Source: JAQBDA01 sp963709875 (GTDB taxonomy: Bacteria; Chloroflexota; Anaerolineae; Anaerolineales; UBA4823). Taken from it: a DNA stretch of 64,000 bases. Positions 27,328-36,091 of the stretch are shown here, piece by piece. The notes beneath the pieces are model-generated. The model searched no databases. It was given only the letters and a program-made list of their open reading frames with translations, and was not told where the DNA came from. The stretch spans positions 248,001-312,000 of the forward strand of contig CAVPYB010000001.1 in assembly GCA_963709875.1 (NCBI GenBank). Direction: 5' to 3'. Numbering within the stretch: the first letter of the stretch is position 1; every line of letters starts with the position of its first letter. A program made the translations under genes and the position numbers.

Positions 27328-28209
27328 TCATTTCTCAGGGGATGGGGGTCTCAAGATCAATAAAGATGTCCTGGCCTTGTAATCGTCATACTCTGCCTGT
27401 CCACCCCACTTTTCGTCAGCTCTAGCTTCAAGCATGGGTACCCCACTGATACGGGTAAGTAAGATTGTCACAAAGACAGGAGAAATCAGGGTCAACAATT
27501 GCCATCCACTGAGGACAGGTATGGCGATGATGACCACACCGATCCACAAGAGAATTTCACCAAAATAATTGGGATGGCGTGACCAGGACCATAGACCCAC
27601 ATTGATGAACTTATCCGCGTTCTCCGGGTCCGCGTGGAACATGCTTTTTTGTCTGTCGGCGATCACCTCTATACCAAAACCAACTAACCACACAAGAAAA
27701 CCAACCAGGGCAAAGATGCCTATATCGAGCCTTGTAGCCGAAGTTATCGCTGCCAATGCAGCCGCAATTGTGAAGGAAACCCACAAACCTTGCAGTGTCC
27801 AGGCGAGCAAGAAGCGGGCAAAAGACGGCTTGATATCTCGAAAACGTCGATCTTCCCCCGCGGCTCGCACCCGCCTGAATAGAAATGTACCCAGTCGAAC
27901 AGCCCAAATGGATACGATCCCTAAAAGCAACCATGTCCTTGCATCGACCACGGGATTTAGCAAGGCGGCAATCCATATCACGGTGAGATAGGTGATACTT
28001 CCTGCAAGGTCGTAAAACTTTTCTGTTTGCCTGATGTAGGCAGGAATGAACCCAATCCATTGAATAATGAATGCCAAAGCCACACAGAAGGCGAAGATGG
28101 GGACTCCATTGACGGTGTAACCGCCCTGGCTGCCTGCCCAAGCAACAACTGCAGCAATTAGCAAGACGATGGCTATTGCGATGAAGGTCCTAATTTCTCT
28201 ACTATCCAC
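27328..28209 (-). CDS. DUF1295 membrane protein (steroid 5-alpha-reductase-like fold)
   Basis: 293 residues with about seven membrane helices. The C-terminal block FINVGLWSWSRHPNYFGEILLW...EARADEKWGGQAEYDDYKART is the DUF1295 / isoprenylcysteine methyltransferase-like signature. Members are poorly characterised integral membrane reductases or methyltransferases. Last gene of a six-gene run starting at DegV. Confidence 0.85.
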   Translation of the reverse strand: MDSREIRTFIAIAIVLLIAAVVAWAGSQGGYTVNGVPIFAFCVALAFIIQWIGFIPAYIRQTEKFYDLAGSITYLTVIWIAALLNPVVDARTWLLLGIVSIWAVRLGTFLFRRVRAAGEDRRFRDIKPSFARFLLAWTLQGLWVSFTIAAALAAITSATRLDIGIFALVGFLVWLVGFGIEVIADRQKSMFHADPENADKFINVGLWSWSRHPNYFGEILLWIGVVIIAIPVLSGWQLLTLISPVFVTILLTRISGVPMLEARADEKWGGQAEYDDYKARTSLLILRPPSPEK

Positions 28210-28261
28210 GAGCTTACTCCTCTTGTTTATTTATTTTTCTATGTGAGTGACCACTTCCAAC

Positions 28262-28957
28262 TTAGAAACCACGGTTTTGCCCCTGCCAGGGTGGTTCAGA
28301 ACCAGCTTTAAATTCCTCCACACTTGGCCCTCCTAAGCTTTCCAAGCGCCACACGCCATACAGGTAGCTGATAATCAACAATGAGATGATAGCTGGCCAG
28401 CCTGAAATCAACTGGAACAGACCAAGGACGCCTGCTGCCTGATCCTGGAATAGACCGATTTGTAACAATGTTCGCAAGGTAAAGAAGAGAGCCCATGCCA
28501 GGGTGACCTCGCTGTAAGCGGGGCACACTTTCGGATGCCAATACCAGTCTAACGGCCAGCGGCGGGTGATGAAGCTCGTCCAGGCCACCAGCGGACGTCG
28601 CAGGGCGACACTCACCAGGCAGAGAAAAGATGTAAACACACCTGTTACGATACCGGGAAGGAAATACCCCTCGGCACTGCCCACAAAACGGGCGACAATT
28701 ACAGCTAATAAAACACCCCCCAGACCTCCGAGTGCATAGCGTAGGGGCTGCCTTCGCGCCAGTCGAAAACCAACAAGAAGCAGTGCGATACCCAGTGATC
28801 CCCAAAGAGCTACCTGGAAACCGAAAATTGTGTTCACTATAACGAAGATGAGCGGCGGTAGCAGCGAATCAGCCCAGCGTACACGACCGGAAAATACAGT
28901 TTGCAATTCCTCCCGTATTTCATCAAAACGGTTTCTAGCCTGACTTCGCTCACCCAT
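28262..28957 (-). CDS. DUF3159-like membrane protein
   Basis: 231 residues, six predicted helices. The N-terminal cytoplasmic FDEIREELQTVFSG, then hydrophobic segments, with RRWPLDWYWHPKV between helices 4 and 5, fit the DUF3159 family of actinobacterial and Chloroflexota membrane proteins; the function is unknown. The start overlaps the upstream gene by 8 nt. Confidence 0.7.
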   Translation of the reverse strand: MGERSQARNRFDEIREELQTVFSGRVRWADSLLPPLIFVIVNTIFGFQVALWGSLGIALLLVGFRLARRQPLRYALGGLGGVLLAVIVARFVGSAEGYFLPGIVTGVFTSFLCLVSVALRRPLVAWTSFITRRWPLDWYWHPKVCPAYSEVTLAWALFFTLRTLLQIGLFQDQAAGVLGLFQLISGWPAIISLLIISYLYGVWRLESLGGPSVEEFKAGSEPPWQGQNRGF

Positions 28958-29291
28958 CGATTACATCAACCCTATATCCCATCCAAAATCGCCGCCAATC
29001 TCCTCCACTGGTCTGCAAGGCGATGAATGTATATAACGATCCAGTGAAGAAGCCCAACACCATCATCAAGACGACCCAGATGATGGAGCGAATGACAGAT
29101 TTCTCCCGGTAAATGATCCAACCGGAAAATAAGATAAAGCCGACATAAAGATCGATGATAGAAACGATCCCCCAGGGATTAGAGAGCAGAGCGGCCCCAT
29201 CCTCCCTGAAATCACCGACGGTGAAACCGTAGATTAGCGCCGCCGTCATTGCCAGCAAGCCAAGCAACGATATGGATTTTGCTGCTTTCAT
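28950..29291 (-). CDS. DUF1475-like small membrane protein
   Basis: 113 residues, three or four helices. WGIVSIIDLYVGFILFSGWI followed by REKS is the DUF1475 signature. Function unknown. Overlaps the next gene by 8 nt within the DegV-FolE run. Confidence 0.7.
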   Translation of the reverse strand: MKAAKSISLLGLLAMTAALIYGFTVGDFREDGAALLSNPWGIVSIIDLYVGFILFSGWIIYREKSVIRSIIWVVLMMVLGFFTGSLYTFIALQTSGGDWRRFWMGYRVDVIDG

Positions 29292-29335
29292 AATAAACTC
29301 CAGATGATTCTTTCTGCCTGGATCACTAACAGTGG

Positions 29336-29689
29336 TTACAGGATCAGAATTAGACCGAGAATTACCTCGGCAGCCACACTGATGATATTCGAACGAACGA
29401 CAGATTTGTCAACAAACATTGAGATAGTTCTTATCACACCCACAACAATATAAGCGATACCTAAAGTCTGGTATGCTGCTGGATCATTTAGGATCAATAC
29501 AGCGGCACCAAGCCCAATAAAGAATCCGCCTAGAATGGCCCGTATCTCTGTCACACCTCTTCCACCGTCTACATCTAGACCTGTAAATCCACGTACCCGT
29601 AACGGCCAAAACAGTGAAACCATCCCGGTCAGGATTGTGGCGATTGCCGCTAATATTTTGAGAATTTCTAAGATTGTCATCGTATTCAC
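29336..29689 (-). CDS. DUF4345-like small membrane protein
   Basis: 117 residues, four helices, with FTGLDVDGGRGVTEIRAILGG, a DUF4345-type motif. The GTG start overlaps the FolE stop (GTGA); an ATG lies 9 nt further in at 29680. Function unknown; tightly coupled to FolE. Confidence 0.65.
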   Translation of the reverse strand: MNTMTILEILKILAAIATILTGMVSLFWPLRVRGFTGLDVDGGRGVTEIRAILGGFFIGLGAAVLILNDPAAYQTLGIAYIVVGVIRTISMFVDKSVVRSNIISVAAEVILGLILIL

Positions 29690-30342
29690 AGATTGGTTGT
29701 ATTCTGGTTGATATGTGCCAGGAATTCGGCACGAGTTTTATCATTTTCTCGGAATAAGCCCAGCATTCTGCTGGTCGTCATCGTGGTATTGGCCTTCTTC
29801 ACACCGCGCATCTTGGCACACGTGTGAGCGCCTTCCACCACAACGGCTACACCTTGGGGCTGCAGAGCATCCTGGATAAAATCGGCAATCTGCGAGGTCA
29901 TTTGCTCCTGGGTCAGCAGGCGCCTTGCGAACATCTCGACAATGCGCGGTATCTTGCTCAATCCGACAACTATTCCGTCCGGTATGTACGCAACATGGGC
30001 GCGACCATAAAATGGGAACATATGGTGTTCGCACATGCTGTAGAAATCTATATCCTTGACGACGACCATCTCAACATAGTCAACGGTGAAGATGGCTGCA
30101 TTGATGAGCTTGACCGGATCGACATTATATCCAGATGTCAGTTCGCCGAACATGCGAGCAACGCGATTTGGGGTCTTTATAAGGCTCTCACGTTGTGGAT
30201 TTTCACCGATATTGCTGAGAATGTTATGTACGGCAACTTCGATGTTAGCATGATTGTGGAAGCTGGGCTGATTACCCACATTTTGAACCTGCTTATCAGC
30301 TTGCTCCTCGGTTTGAATCTCTGAAAAACTTACCAGCGTCAT
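29686..30342 (-). CDS. folE: GTP cyclohydrolase I
   Basis: 218 residues. Zinc and active-site motifs: FYSMCEHHMFPFYGRAHVAYIP near 110-130 and EGAHTCAKMRGVKKANTTMTTS near 173-195 with the second Cys. It converts GTP to 7,8-dihydroneopterin triphosphate, the first step to folates and other pterins. It lies in an operon behind DegV under a promoter with CarH-like 11-bp repeats and on the same segment as a photolyase, so a pterin or folate cofactor for light-related enzymes is a reasonable inference. The N-terminal 35 residues are non-conserved. Confidence 0.95.
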   Translation of the reverse strand: MTLVSFSEIQTEEQADKQVQNVGNQPSFHNHANIEVAVHNILSNIGENPQRESLIKTPNRVARMFGELTSGYNVDPVKLINAAIFTVDYVEMVVVKDIDFYSMCEHHMFPFYGRAHVAYIPDGIVVGLSKIPRIVEMFARRLLTQEQMTSQIADFIQDALQPQGVAVVVEGAHTCAKMRGVKKANTTMTTSRMLGLFRENDKTRAEFLAHINQNTTNL

Positions 30343-30365
30343 TTTTATTCACCACTCAAAGCAGA

Positions 30366-31217
30366 TTACTTAGACGACTTTCCCGCGGCAATGCAGGCAA
30401 AACCAATCACCCCAGGGCCGATATGTGCCCCGATCACAGGTGTAACATCCACCGATAAGGGAGCTTCCTCATCCGGAAAGAGATGCCTCGCCTGTTTATA
30501 TAGCTCCTGAGCCGCCTCGGGTGCGTTCGTGTGTACGAGCGCCATTTTTTCAACAGCCCCCAAATCGGTTACCAGTTGGATCAAGCGTTGGGTAGCGCGT
30601 TCACGAGTGCGCACCCTTTCACCGGTCGGTTCTCCGGCGTGCATCTTGAGCAACGGCTTGATCTGCAAAAAGGTTCCCAAACGGGCGACCACCGTATTCA
30701 TGCGACCGCTGCGCTCCAGGAATTCAAGGGTATCCAGGGCAGCGAACACATACGTGCGGCTGGTCTGCTCTTCTAGCAAAGCAATAATCTCCTCCATGGA
30801 TCGGCCTTCCGCGGCGGCTTTGGCTGCTTCGAGAACCAGGAAACCAGTACCCAGGCTGAGCTGTTGAGAATCAAACACAGTCACCGGGATGGAGGATGTC
30901 TCCTTGGCAGCGGCTCTTGCCACGTCAATAGTAGCACTGAGGCTGATTGATACATGGATCGATAACACTTGCGACGCACCTTCCTCTGCCAACTTATCAT
31001 AGACCTTTCGGAAGGCGTCGACACCAGGGGTGGCGGTAGTTGGAAAGGGTTCGTAGTCAGCCAGCCCTTCATAGAATTCCTGGCGGCTGATTTCAATGCC
31101 ATCCAGGTAGCCGCGCTCGCCGATGTTGATATACAACGGAACCACGGTGATCCCATATTGGGCAACGATCTCATCGGGCAGATCACATGTGCTGTCTGTA
31201 ATAACTGTTATCGTCAT
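30366..31217 (-). CDS. DegV-family fatty-acid-binding protein
   Basis: 283 residues. N-terminal TVITDSTCDLPDEIVAQYGITVVPL, HVSISLSATIDVARAA around 92, and the C-terminal VIGAHIGPGVIGFA are DegV landmarks. DegV (FakB) proteins bind a fatty acid and present it to FakA kinase; no FakA is in the window. First gene of the DegV-FolE-DUF run, with a consensus promoter and 11-bp repeats at 31260-31310. GAGTGAGG-like site precedes the ATG. Confidence 0.92.
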   Translation of the reverse strand: MTITVITDSTCDLPDEIVAQYGITVVPLYINIGERGYLDGIEISRQEFYEGLADYEPFPTTATPGVDAFRKVYDKLAEEGASQVLSIHVSISLSATIDVARAAAKETSSIPVTVFDSQQLSLGTGFLVLEAAKAAAEGRSMEEIIALLEEQTSRTYVFAALDTLEFLERSGRMNTVVARLGTFLQIKPLLKMHAGEPTGERVRTRERATQRLIQLVTDLGAVEKMALVHTNAPEAAQELYKQARHLFPDEEAPLSVDVTPVIGAHIGPGVIGFACIAAGKSSK

Positions 31218-31259
31218 ACCTCACTCCTTGAACATACAAAGGAATACCACCCGATGGAT

Positions 31260-31310
31260 ATATTACCTTAATGTAAATGTATTGTCAAGTGTTTATCTAC
31301 ATATTGTCGA
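31260..31310 (-). promoter_or_regulatory. DegV-FolE operon promoter with three 11-bp-phased repeats
   Basis: Reading leftward: TCGACAA (31310-31304), TAGATAA (31299-31293), TTGACAA (31288-31282), each 11 bp apart. The last contains the -35 TTGACA, followed by a 17-bp spacer and -10 TAATAT (31265-31260). Direct repeats at 11 bp that run into the -35 are the known binding pattern of CarH/LitR tetramers; the likely binder is the product of 34236-35573. Confidence 0.65.
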
Positions 31311-31398
31311 GGTAGATGTGGTGCTCAGTCCTGATATCCTTGACGAGTACCGAGGCTGAACAATTTTAGCTCCCAGATCTCAACCGATCGTATTTGCC

Positions 31399-32175
31399 TC
31401 AAGCATTAATTAATGCTTTTTTGCCCCGGTTCTTGCTAATCACTGCTACGACCAATATCACCAGGATCAGCCCGGCTCCAACCCAGGCCGAAGCGGCGAC
31501 AATAGGCGTGCTGGCATGCTCTACAGCTATGCCTGCATATGCCCAAACAAGGACCAAGGCATAGGCGATATCGGCGCGCGTGAGGCTCATTACCGCTGAG
31601 ATAACCACACCAGTCGCTAGCATAATCACCGCCCAGATCTCCGGGCTGACCCCCCATCCATTCCAGCCGAGATAATACAATAGCTGGGTGGCGTTAGCAA
31701 TAGTAGCCACGGTGATCCAACCCAGGTAAATGCTGAAGGGGATATGAACGCTCCACTTCTCACCAGCAGAAACCTTAACCCGACCGATGTCCAACCGCAG
31801 GTAGATCGCAATTAGCGACAAGAGCAGGGCGAGCATAGCCACCAGCGTAAAAAGGAACACCTCATAGTGCCAAAGGAACAACCAGGTGATATTTGCCAGG
31901 CAATTGAATACAAATATATAGCCGACACTGCGCAGGCGCGGGTTTTCCTTCTGGGCTGGCAGGGCCTGGAATATCGCGTAAGCGATAAGGCCAAGGTAAA
32001 TCAGCGACCATATCGAAAATACGTATCCGGCAGGGACGAAGTAAATATCAAAACGGTCGGATATTTCGCCTGTATTAAGGCCGTTCAGCGGCAGCGTATT
32101 GGCGAATATGTTGATAGCGATTACTGCAACCACGGCAAGTATGACAATTACCTGTCTTTGTGTGTCTTTGTTCAT
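31399..32175 (-). CDS. Tryptophan-rich sensory protein (TspO-related) membrane protein
   Basis: 258 residues, about eight helices. FVPAGYVFSIWSLIYLGLIAYAIFQ and the Trp-rich NCLANITWLFLWHYE, WITVATIANATQLLYYLGWNGWG are typical of the tryptophan-rich/TspO-like superfamily, here longer than classical TspO (about 160). TspO proteins bind tetrapyrroles and influence light or oxygen responses; that would suit this cluster, but the tetrapyrrole-binding residues cannot be assigned. GAGGAG precedes the start. Confidence 0.75.
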   Translation of the reverse strand: MNKDTQRQVIVILAVVAVIAINIFANTLPLNGLNTGEISDRFDIYFVPAGYVFSIWSLIYLGLIAYAIFQALPAQKENPRLRSVGYIFVFNCLANITWLFLWHYEVFLFTLVAMLALLLSLIAIYLRLDIGRVKVSAGEKWSVHIPFSIYLGWITVATIANATQLLYYLGWNGWGVSPEIWAVIMLATGVVISAVMSLTRADIAYALVLVWAYAGIAVEHASTPIVAASAWVGAGLILVILVVAVISKNRGKKALINA

Positions 32176-32274
32176 GTTTGCTCCTCATTTGTATATTGGA
32201 ATCATGTTTTTGGGTAGAAACTTGTATCCACAATAACCCATTTGTCCGCTAAAAGTATCGGTTATCATTATTTT

Positions 32275-32312
32275 ATCAAAAGTGGAGCAGCTTATAATAA
32301 CTGCTCCACTTT
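32275..32312 (-). terminator. Terminator after fasciclin gene
   Basis: Perfect 10-bp stem (32281-32290 with 32301-32310), loop CTTATAATAA, followed leftward by TTTTGATAAAA. It lies about 80 nt past the fasciclin stop and before the TspO-like gene. Confidence 0.75.
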
Positions 32313-32391
32313 CGCACCCAGGCTCATTTAGCTACCAGAAAGATATAAACCCTGGTGCGCAACCAAGGAGGCGAGATTCCTGATTCCACCA

Positions 32392-33825
32392 TTAGGAAAC
32401 CAGCACCGCATCAATGACATGGATTACGCCATTAGAAGCCTCGAGATCGGGGAAGATGACCTGAGCGTCGCTGATCTTTACGCTATTCTCATCGATCAAC
32501 ACATTCACATTATCGCTCGACAGGGTTTCCACTTCCTGGCCATCGAGATCGATGACCTGCGCAGCCATCACCTTGCCGTCGACTACATGGAAAAGCAAGA
32601 CTTCAGTCAGGGACTATGTGTCAGCGAGCAGACCTTCTACGGTGCCATCGGGCAGGGCAGCAAAGGCCTCGTCAGTTGGTGCAAAGACGGTGAAGGGTCC
32701 TTCTGCCTGTAACGCTTCGACCAGGCCGGCAGCTTCCAGAGCAGCGACCAGTGTGGTGAAGCGACCATCTTCAACAGCTATGTCGACAATGCTGCGTGTC
32801 TCAGGCAGGAGGACGCTGTCTATTACTTGGATAACACCGTTAGTAGCCGTTATGTCGGCAGCAACCACTTGGGCTCCGTCAGCCATAACCGTCTCGCCAT
32901 CGATCATGATGTCGATATATTGACCAAGCAGGGTTTCAACCTTCTGCCCGTCCAGCTCGACGACGTCAGCAGCCATAGCTTTACCCTCTACGACGTGGTA
33001 GAGCAGCACATCAGTCAGCACCTCAGGATCAGCTAGAAGAGCTTCCAGTGCACCCTCAGGCAATGCTTCGAAAGCCTCATTCGTGGGTGCAAAGACGGTG
33101 AAGGGGCCTTCACCCTGCAATGCCTCAACCAGACCGGCGGCTTCCAGGGCGGTCACAAGCGTGGAGAAGTTCTCGTCGGATAGAGCGATGTCGACGATTG
33201 TCTGATCCATTTTTTCCATCTTATCCTCAGCCATGTCTTCTTCAACAGCCATCTCATCAGCTGGCGGCAGGATCACGGCATCGATAACGTGGATAACACC
33301 GTTCGATCCCTCGATATCGGGGATAATCACTTTAGATCCATTAATCATCACATTGCTGCCATCGAGCATGATTTTGAAATTCTCACCAGAGAGGGAGGCG
33401 ACTTCCTGCCCGTCGAGGCCAACCACATCGGCGGCTTTCACCGCGCCGCTGGCCACATGGTACAGCAGCACGTTGCTGAGTGCTTCAGTATCGGCTAAGA
33501 GACCTTCCAGAGCACCTTCGGGGAGAGCAGCAAAGGCATCATCGGTGGGGGCAAAGACGGTGAAGGGACCTTCACCCTGCAGTGCCTCGACCAGACCAGC
33601 TGCCTCGAGCGCAGTCACCAGGGTGGTGAAGCGCCCGTCTTCGACAGCAATATCAACGATTGTTGGAGCAGCAGCGGCGGGCTCTTCCATCGGTTCATCC
33701 ATGGGCTTCTCTGTTGTCATGGGTGTAGGGGGAGCCTGGGTTGGTGCTGGTGTGGATTGAACGCCACATGAGGTTAACAACAAAGACAAAACAATAAACA
33801 GTGATAGGTATGTAAACTTCCTCAT
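32392..33825 (-). pseudogene. Triple fasciclin-domain lipoprotein with in-frame TAG
   Basis: 477 codons plus stop. Lipobox LLTSC near residue 20 and a Pro/Thr linker, then three fasciclin domains (about 53-190, 215-345, 350-477), each with the TVFAPTDEAFAALP motif and the C-terminal NGVIHVIDAVLLP. These are extracellular adhesion domains. An in-frame TAG at 32616-32614 falls in the third domain, where domains 1 and 2 have Glu in ADTEAL/ADPEVL; the same frame continues correctly to 32392. So it is a single nonsense change: a 403-residue two-and-a-half-domain product, or an error. The start at 33825 follows AAGGA. Confidence 0.85.
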
Positions 33826-33862
33826 GATATTATCCTTTTTGGAACCTCGATATTGTATATGA

Positions 33863-33901
33863 TATGTACACATTTATTTGAGTTTGTCAATGTTTTGTAT
33901 A
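33863..33901 (-). promoter_or_regulatory. Fasciclin gene promoter with two 11-bp-phased repeats
   Basis: Reading leftward: TATACAA (33901-33895) and TTGACAA (33890-33884), 11 bp apart; -35 TTGACA, 16-bp spacer, -10 TACATA (33868-33863). The repeat pair is the same in order and wording as the first two at 39145-39162. Confidence 0.55.
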
Positions 33902-34152
33902 GTCTGTTTTGGTTAGAATTTTCTAATCCAAGAGACTGGCCTCTCGCCAGATGTGCTCATTCAAGCAGAGCCGCATAGCCTGAAATCCGAAGGAATTTCT
34001 TTAATATGTATCGGCCAGCCTTTCGCCAGGCATCAGCACCTAAGCGTTAATCTCCTAACAGCTTTGATGGCGGTTTGATGCCCGAATATGAAAAAACCAG
34101 CCCATTTACAAAAAAAAAGTGTAAAGCGCGCCGAGTTATTATGAATTATTTA

Positions 34153-34192
34153 TTGACAAAACCTTGACAAATTCGTTTAATTGTATTATATA
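34153..34192 (+). promoter_or_regulatory. Promoter of CarH-like regulator with two 11-bp-phased repeats
   Basis: TTGACAA at 34153-34159 and 34164-34170 are exact copies 11 bp apart. The second supplies the -35; a 17-bp spacer leads to -10 TATATA (34187-34192). The regulator starts at 34236. Autoregulation by repression through these repeats is the usual CarH/LitR arrangement. Confidence 0.65.
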
Positions 34193-34235
34193 TAATTGAT
34201 AACGAAGCAATTTTTCAACACAAGCATGGATAAAA

Positions 34236-35573
34236 ATGGAGACTATATTGACTACCCCAAGTAGAGCTCCAGCCTACAATCTAAAAGTCGTCATGCGGGA
34301 GACCGGCATCAAGGCTGATACCCTGCGCGCCTGGGAAAGACGTTATGGGTTACCGGTGCCGGAACGGACTGCCGGTGGGCATCGCCTGTATTCCCAATTC
34401 GACATCGAAACCATCAAATGGCTTCAGGCCCGTCAGGCAGAGGGTATGAGGATCAACCGGGCGGTTGATCTCTGGCGAAGCATGCAGGAATCAGGACAGG
34501 AACCTCTCCTTGCCCTGTCGATAGTCGATGTTGAAACGCCAGTTGCAACTGCTGGATTAATCTCCGGTCAGACCTTGGATGAAATGAAAGAGAACTGGAT
34601 TGCTGCCTGCATGGCATTTGATGAACTAAGTGCAGAAAATATACTTGCACAAGCATTTGCGCGCTACTCCCTGGAGACGGTCTGTTTAGAAATCCTGCGC
34701 AAAGGATTATCGGAGATCGGCAACCTGTGGTACGCAGGCGCGAGCACAGTACAGCAAGAGCATTTTGCCTCCTCACTGGCTATTCGGAAGCTGCATGCGT
34801 TATTAGCCGCTGCGCCAGCACCCACCCGCAAGGACAGGATTCTCATAGGATGTCCACCAGATGAGGATCATGTCTTTTCACCACTTATGTTGACATTATT
34901 TTCGCGCTATCGTGGTTACGATGTGGTCTACCTCGGTGCAAATGTGCCAATTGCACAGCTGGGAAAGACCATAGCATCAACTCAGCCTGCGCTGGTTATT
35001 TATACAGCCCAACAGCTCACCACTGCAGCCAAGTTATATGAAGTTGCAAAGTCCTTACAGGATCATCAAGTGGTATTTGGTTATGGCGGTTTGATCTTCA
35101 ATCTATTGCCTAAACTACGCGAACGCATCCGCGGTCATTTCCTGGGTGAATCACTCGAGCGCGCTGTACAGGAAATCGAACGACTTATGATAGATCAACC
35201 CGCACCCTTAGAGGTGGCAGGTGCATCTGATGTTTATCAAATTGCACAAACTCAATTTAATGAAAAACAATCGCTGATCGAAGCGTATTTATGGGTAGAA
35301 ATGCAAAACAATGGTATGCAGGAACAACACCTGGTAGTTGCCAATAAGTTCCTCGCGAATGATATTCGGGCAGGTTTAATCCTGGGCGATATGGAATTCT
35401 TGAACGTTGATATAGATTGGCTCAAGAGCTTGTTGGAAAGCCATAACATCCCAGGTGATTTGCTCCCACATTACTTAACCTTCTATAAACAGGCATTAGA
35501 AGCAAATATCAGCGGAGCAGGATGGCCGATCATTAACTGGCTCGATCAAACAATATCTGAGCAAAACGTTTAG
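34236..35573 (+). CDS. MerR-family, cobalamin-binding photoreceptor regulator (CarH/LitR-like)
   Basis: 445 residues. N-terminal MerR winged helix (LKVVMRETGIKADTLRAWERRYGLPVPERTAGGHRLYS, about 15-80). Helical bundle with the W-x9-EH cobalamin motif intact (Trp 165, Glu 175, His 176). B12-binding Rossmann domain with E-x-H at 210-212; the third position of the usual ExHxxG is Ser 215 rather than Gly. His 212 is the expected lower cobalt ligand. In this family adenosylcobalamin makes a DNA-binding tetramer and light breaks it. Unlike CarH (about 300 residues) it has an extra C-terminal helical domain (about 325-445) of unknown role. It reads into the photolyase gene group. Confidence 0.9.
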   Translation: METILTTPSRAPAYNLKVVMRETGIKADTLRAWERRYGLPVPERTAGGHRLYSQFDIETIKWLQARQAEGMRINRAVDLWRSMQESGQEPLLALSIVDVETPVATAGLISGQTLDEMKENWIAACMAFDELSAENILAQAFARYSLETVCLEILRKGLSEIGNLWYAGASTVQQEHFASSLAIRKLHALLAAAPAPTRKDRILIGCPPDEDHVFSPLMLTLFSRYRGYDVVYLGANVPIAQLGKTIASTQPALVIYTAQQLTTAAKLYEVAKSLQDHQVVFGYGGLIFNLLPKLRERIRGHFLGESLERAVQEIERLMIDQPAPLEVAGASDVYQIAQTQFNEKQSLIEAYLWVEMQNNGMQEQHLVVANKFLANDIRAGLILGDMEFLNVDIDWLKSLLESHNIPGDLLPHYLTFYKQALEANISGAGWPIINWLDQTISEQNV

Positions 35574-35647
35574 GTAGAAAAACAAGTATCGGGTTTCGAG
35601 TTCAAAGTGCCCGATCAGGAAGATTCATTTGAGAAATTTGAATAACG

Positions 35648-36091
35648 ATGAAACATTACTCGCACAACTTTCTTGTGCAGGCTCCACTGGTGCGCGTGGC
35701 CAAATTTCATAGTGACACAAGTGCGTTGAAATACTTGACGCCGCCTCCGTTGGTTGTCAGGTTCAATGAGATGCAGCCCCACGCTGAGGGTTCTACCGCC
35801 GATTTCACCATTTGGTTTGGGCCGCTCCCTGTCCGCTGGATCGCTCGCCACTCCGACGTAAATCCCGCTGCTGGTTTCACAGATACCCAGGTGGAAGGTC
35901 CATTTGAAACCTGGATTCATCGCCACGGCTTTGTAGCCTTGGATGAAAACTGCACAATAATTCGGGATACCATCCAGGCACAACCCAGCCAACACCCGTT
36001 TTGGGGGTTAATCAGCCGTATGATGTGGCTCAGCTTGCCACTCTTATTTGCTTACCGTGCCTGGCGCACACGCCGGGTTTTAGAGAGATGA
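35648..36091 (+). CDS. SRPBCC (START-like) small protein
   Basis: 147 residues. Begins HNFLVQAPLVRVAKFHSD and ends with TIQAQPSQHPFWGLISRMMWLSLPLLFAYRAWRTRRVL, the pattern of the SRPBCC superfamily often encoded next to NAD-epimerase or photolyase genes. It would bind a hydrophobic ligand, not identified here. Its stop overlaps the next start (ATGA). Confidence 0.75.
   Translation: MKHYSHNFLVQAPLVRVAKFHSDTSALKYLTPPPLVVRFNEMQPHAEGSTADFTIWFGPLPVRWIARHSDVNPAAGFTDTQVEGPFETWIHRHGFVALDENCTIIRDTIQAQPSQHPFWGLISRMMWLSLPLLFAYRAWRTRRVLER

Noticed and set aside
31381..31402. Terminator at AAGCATTAATTAATGCTTTTTT
   Set aside because: The T run is on the plus strand where no gene ends; on the minus strand it overlaps the TspO-like stop codon without a following U tract.
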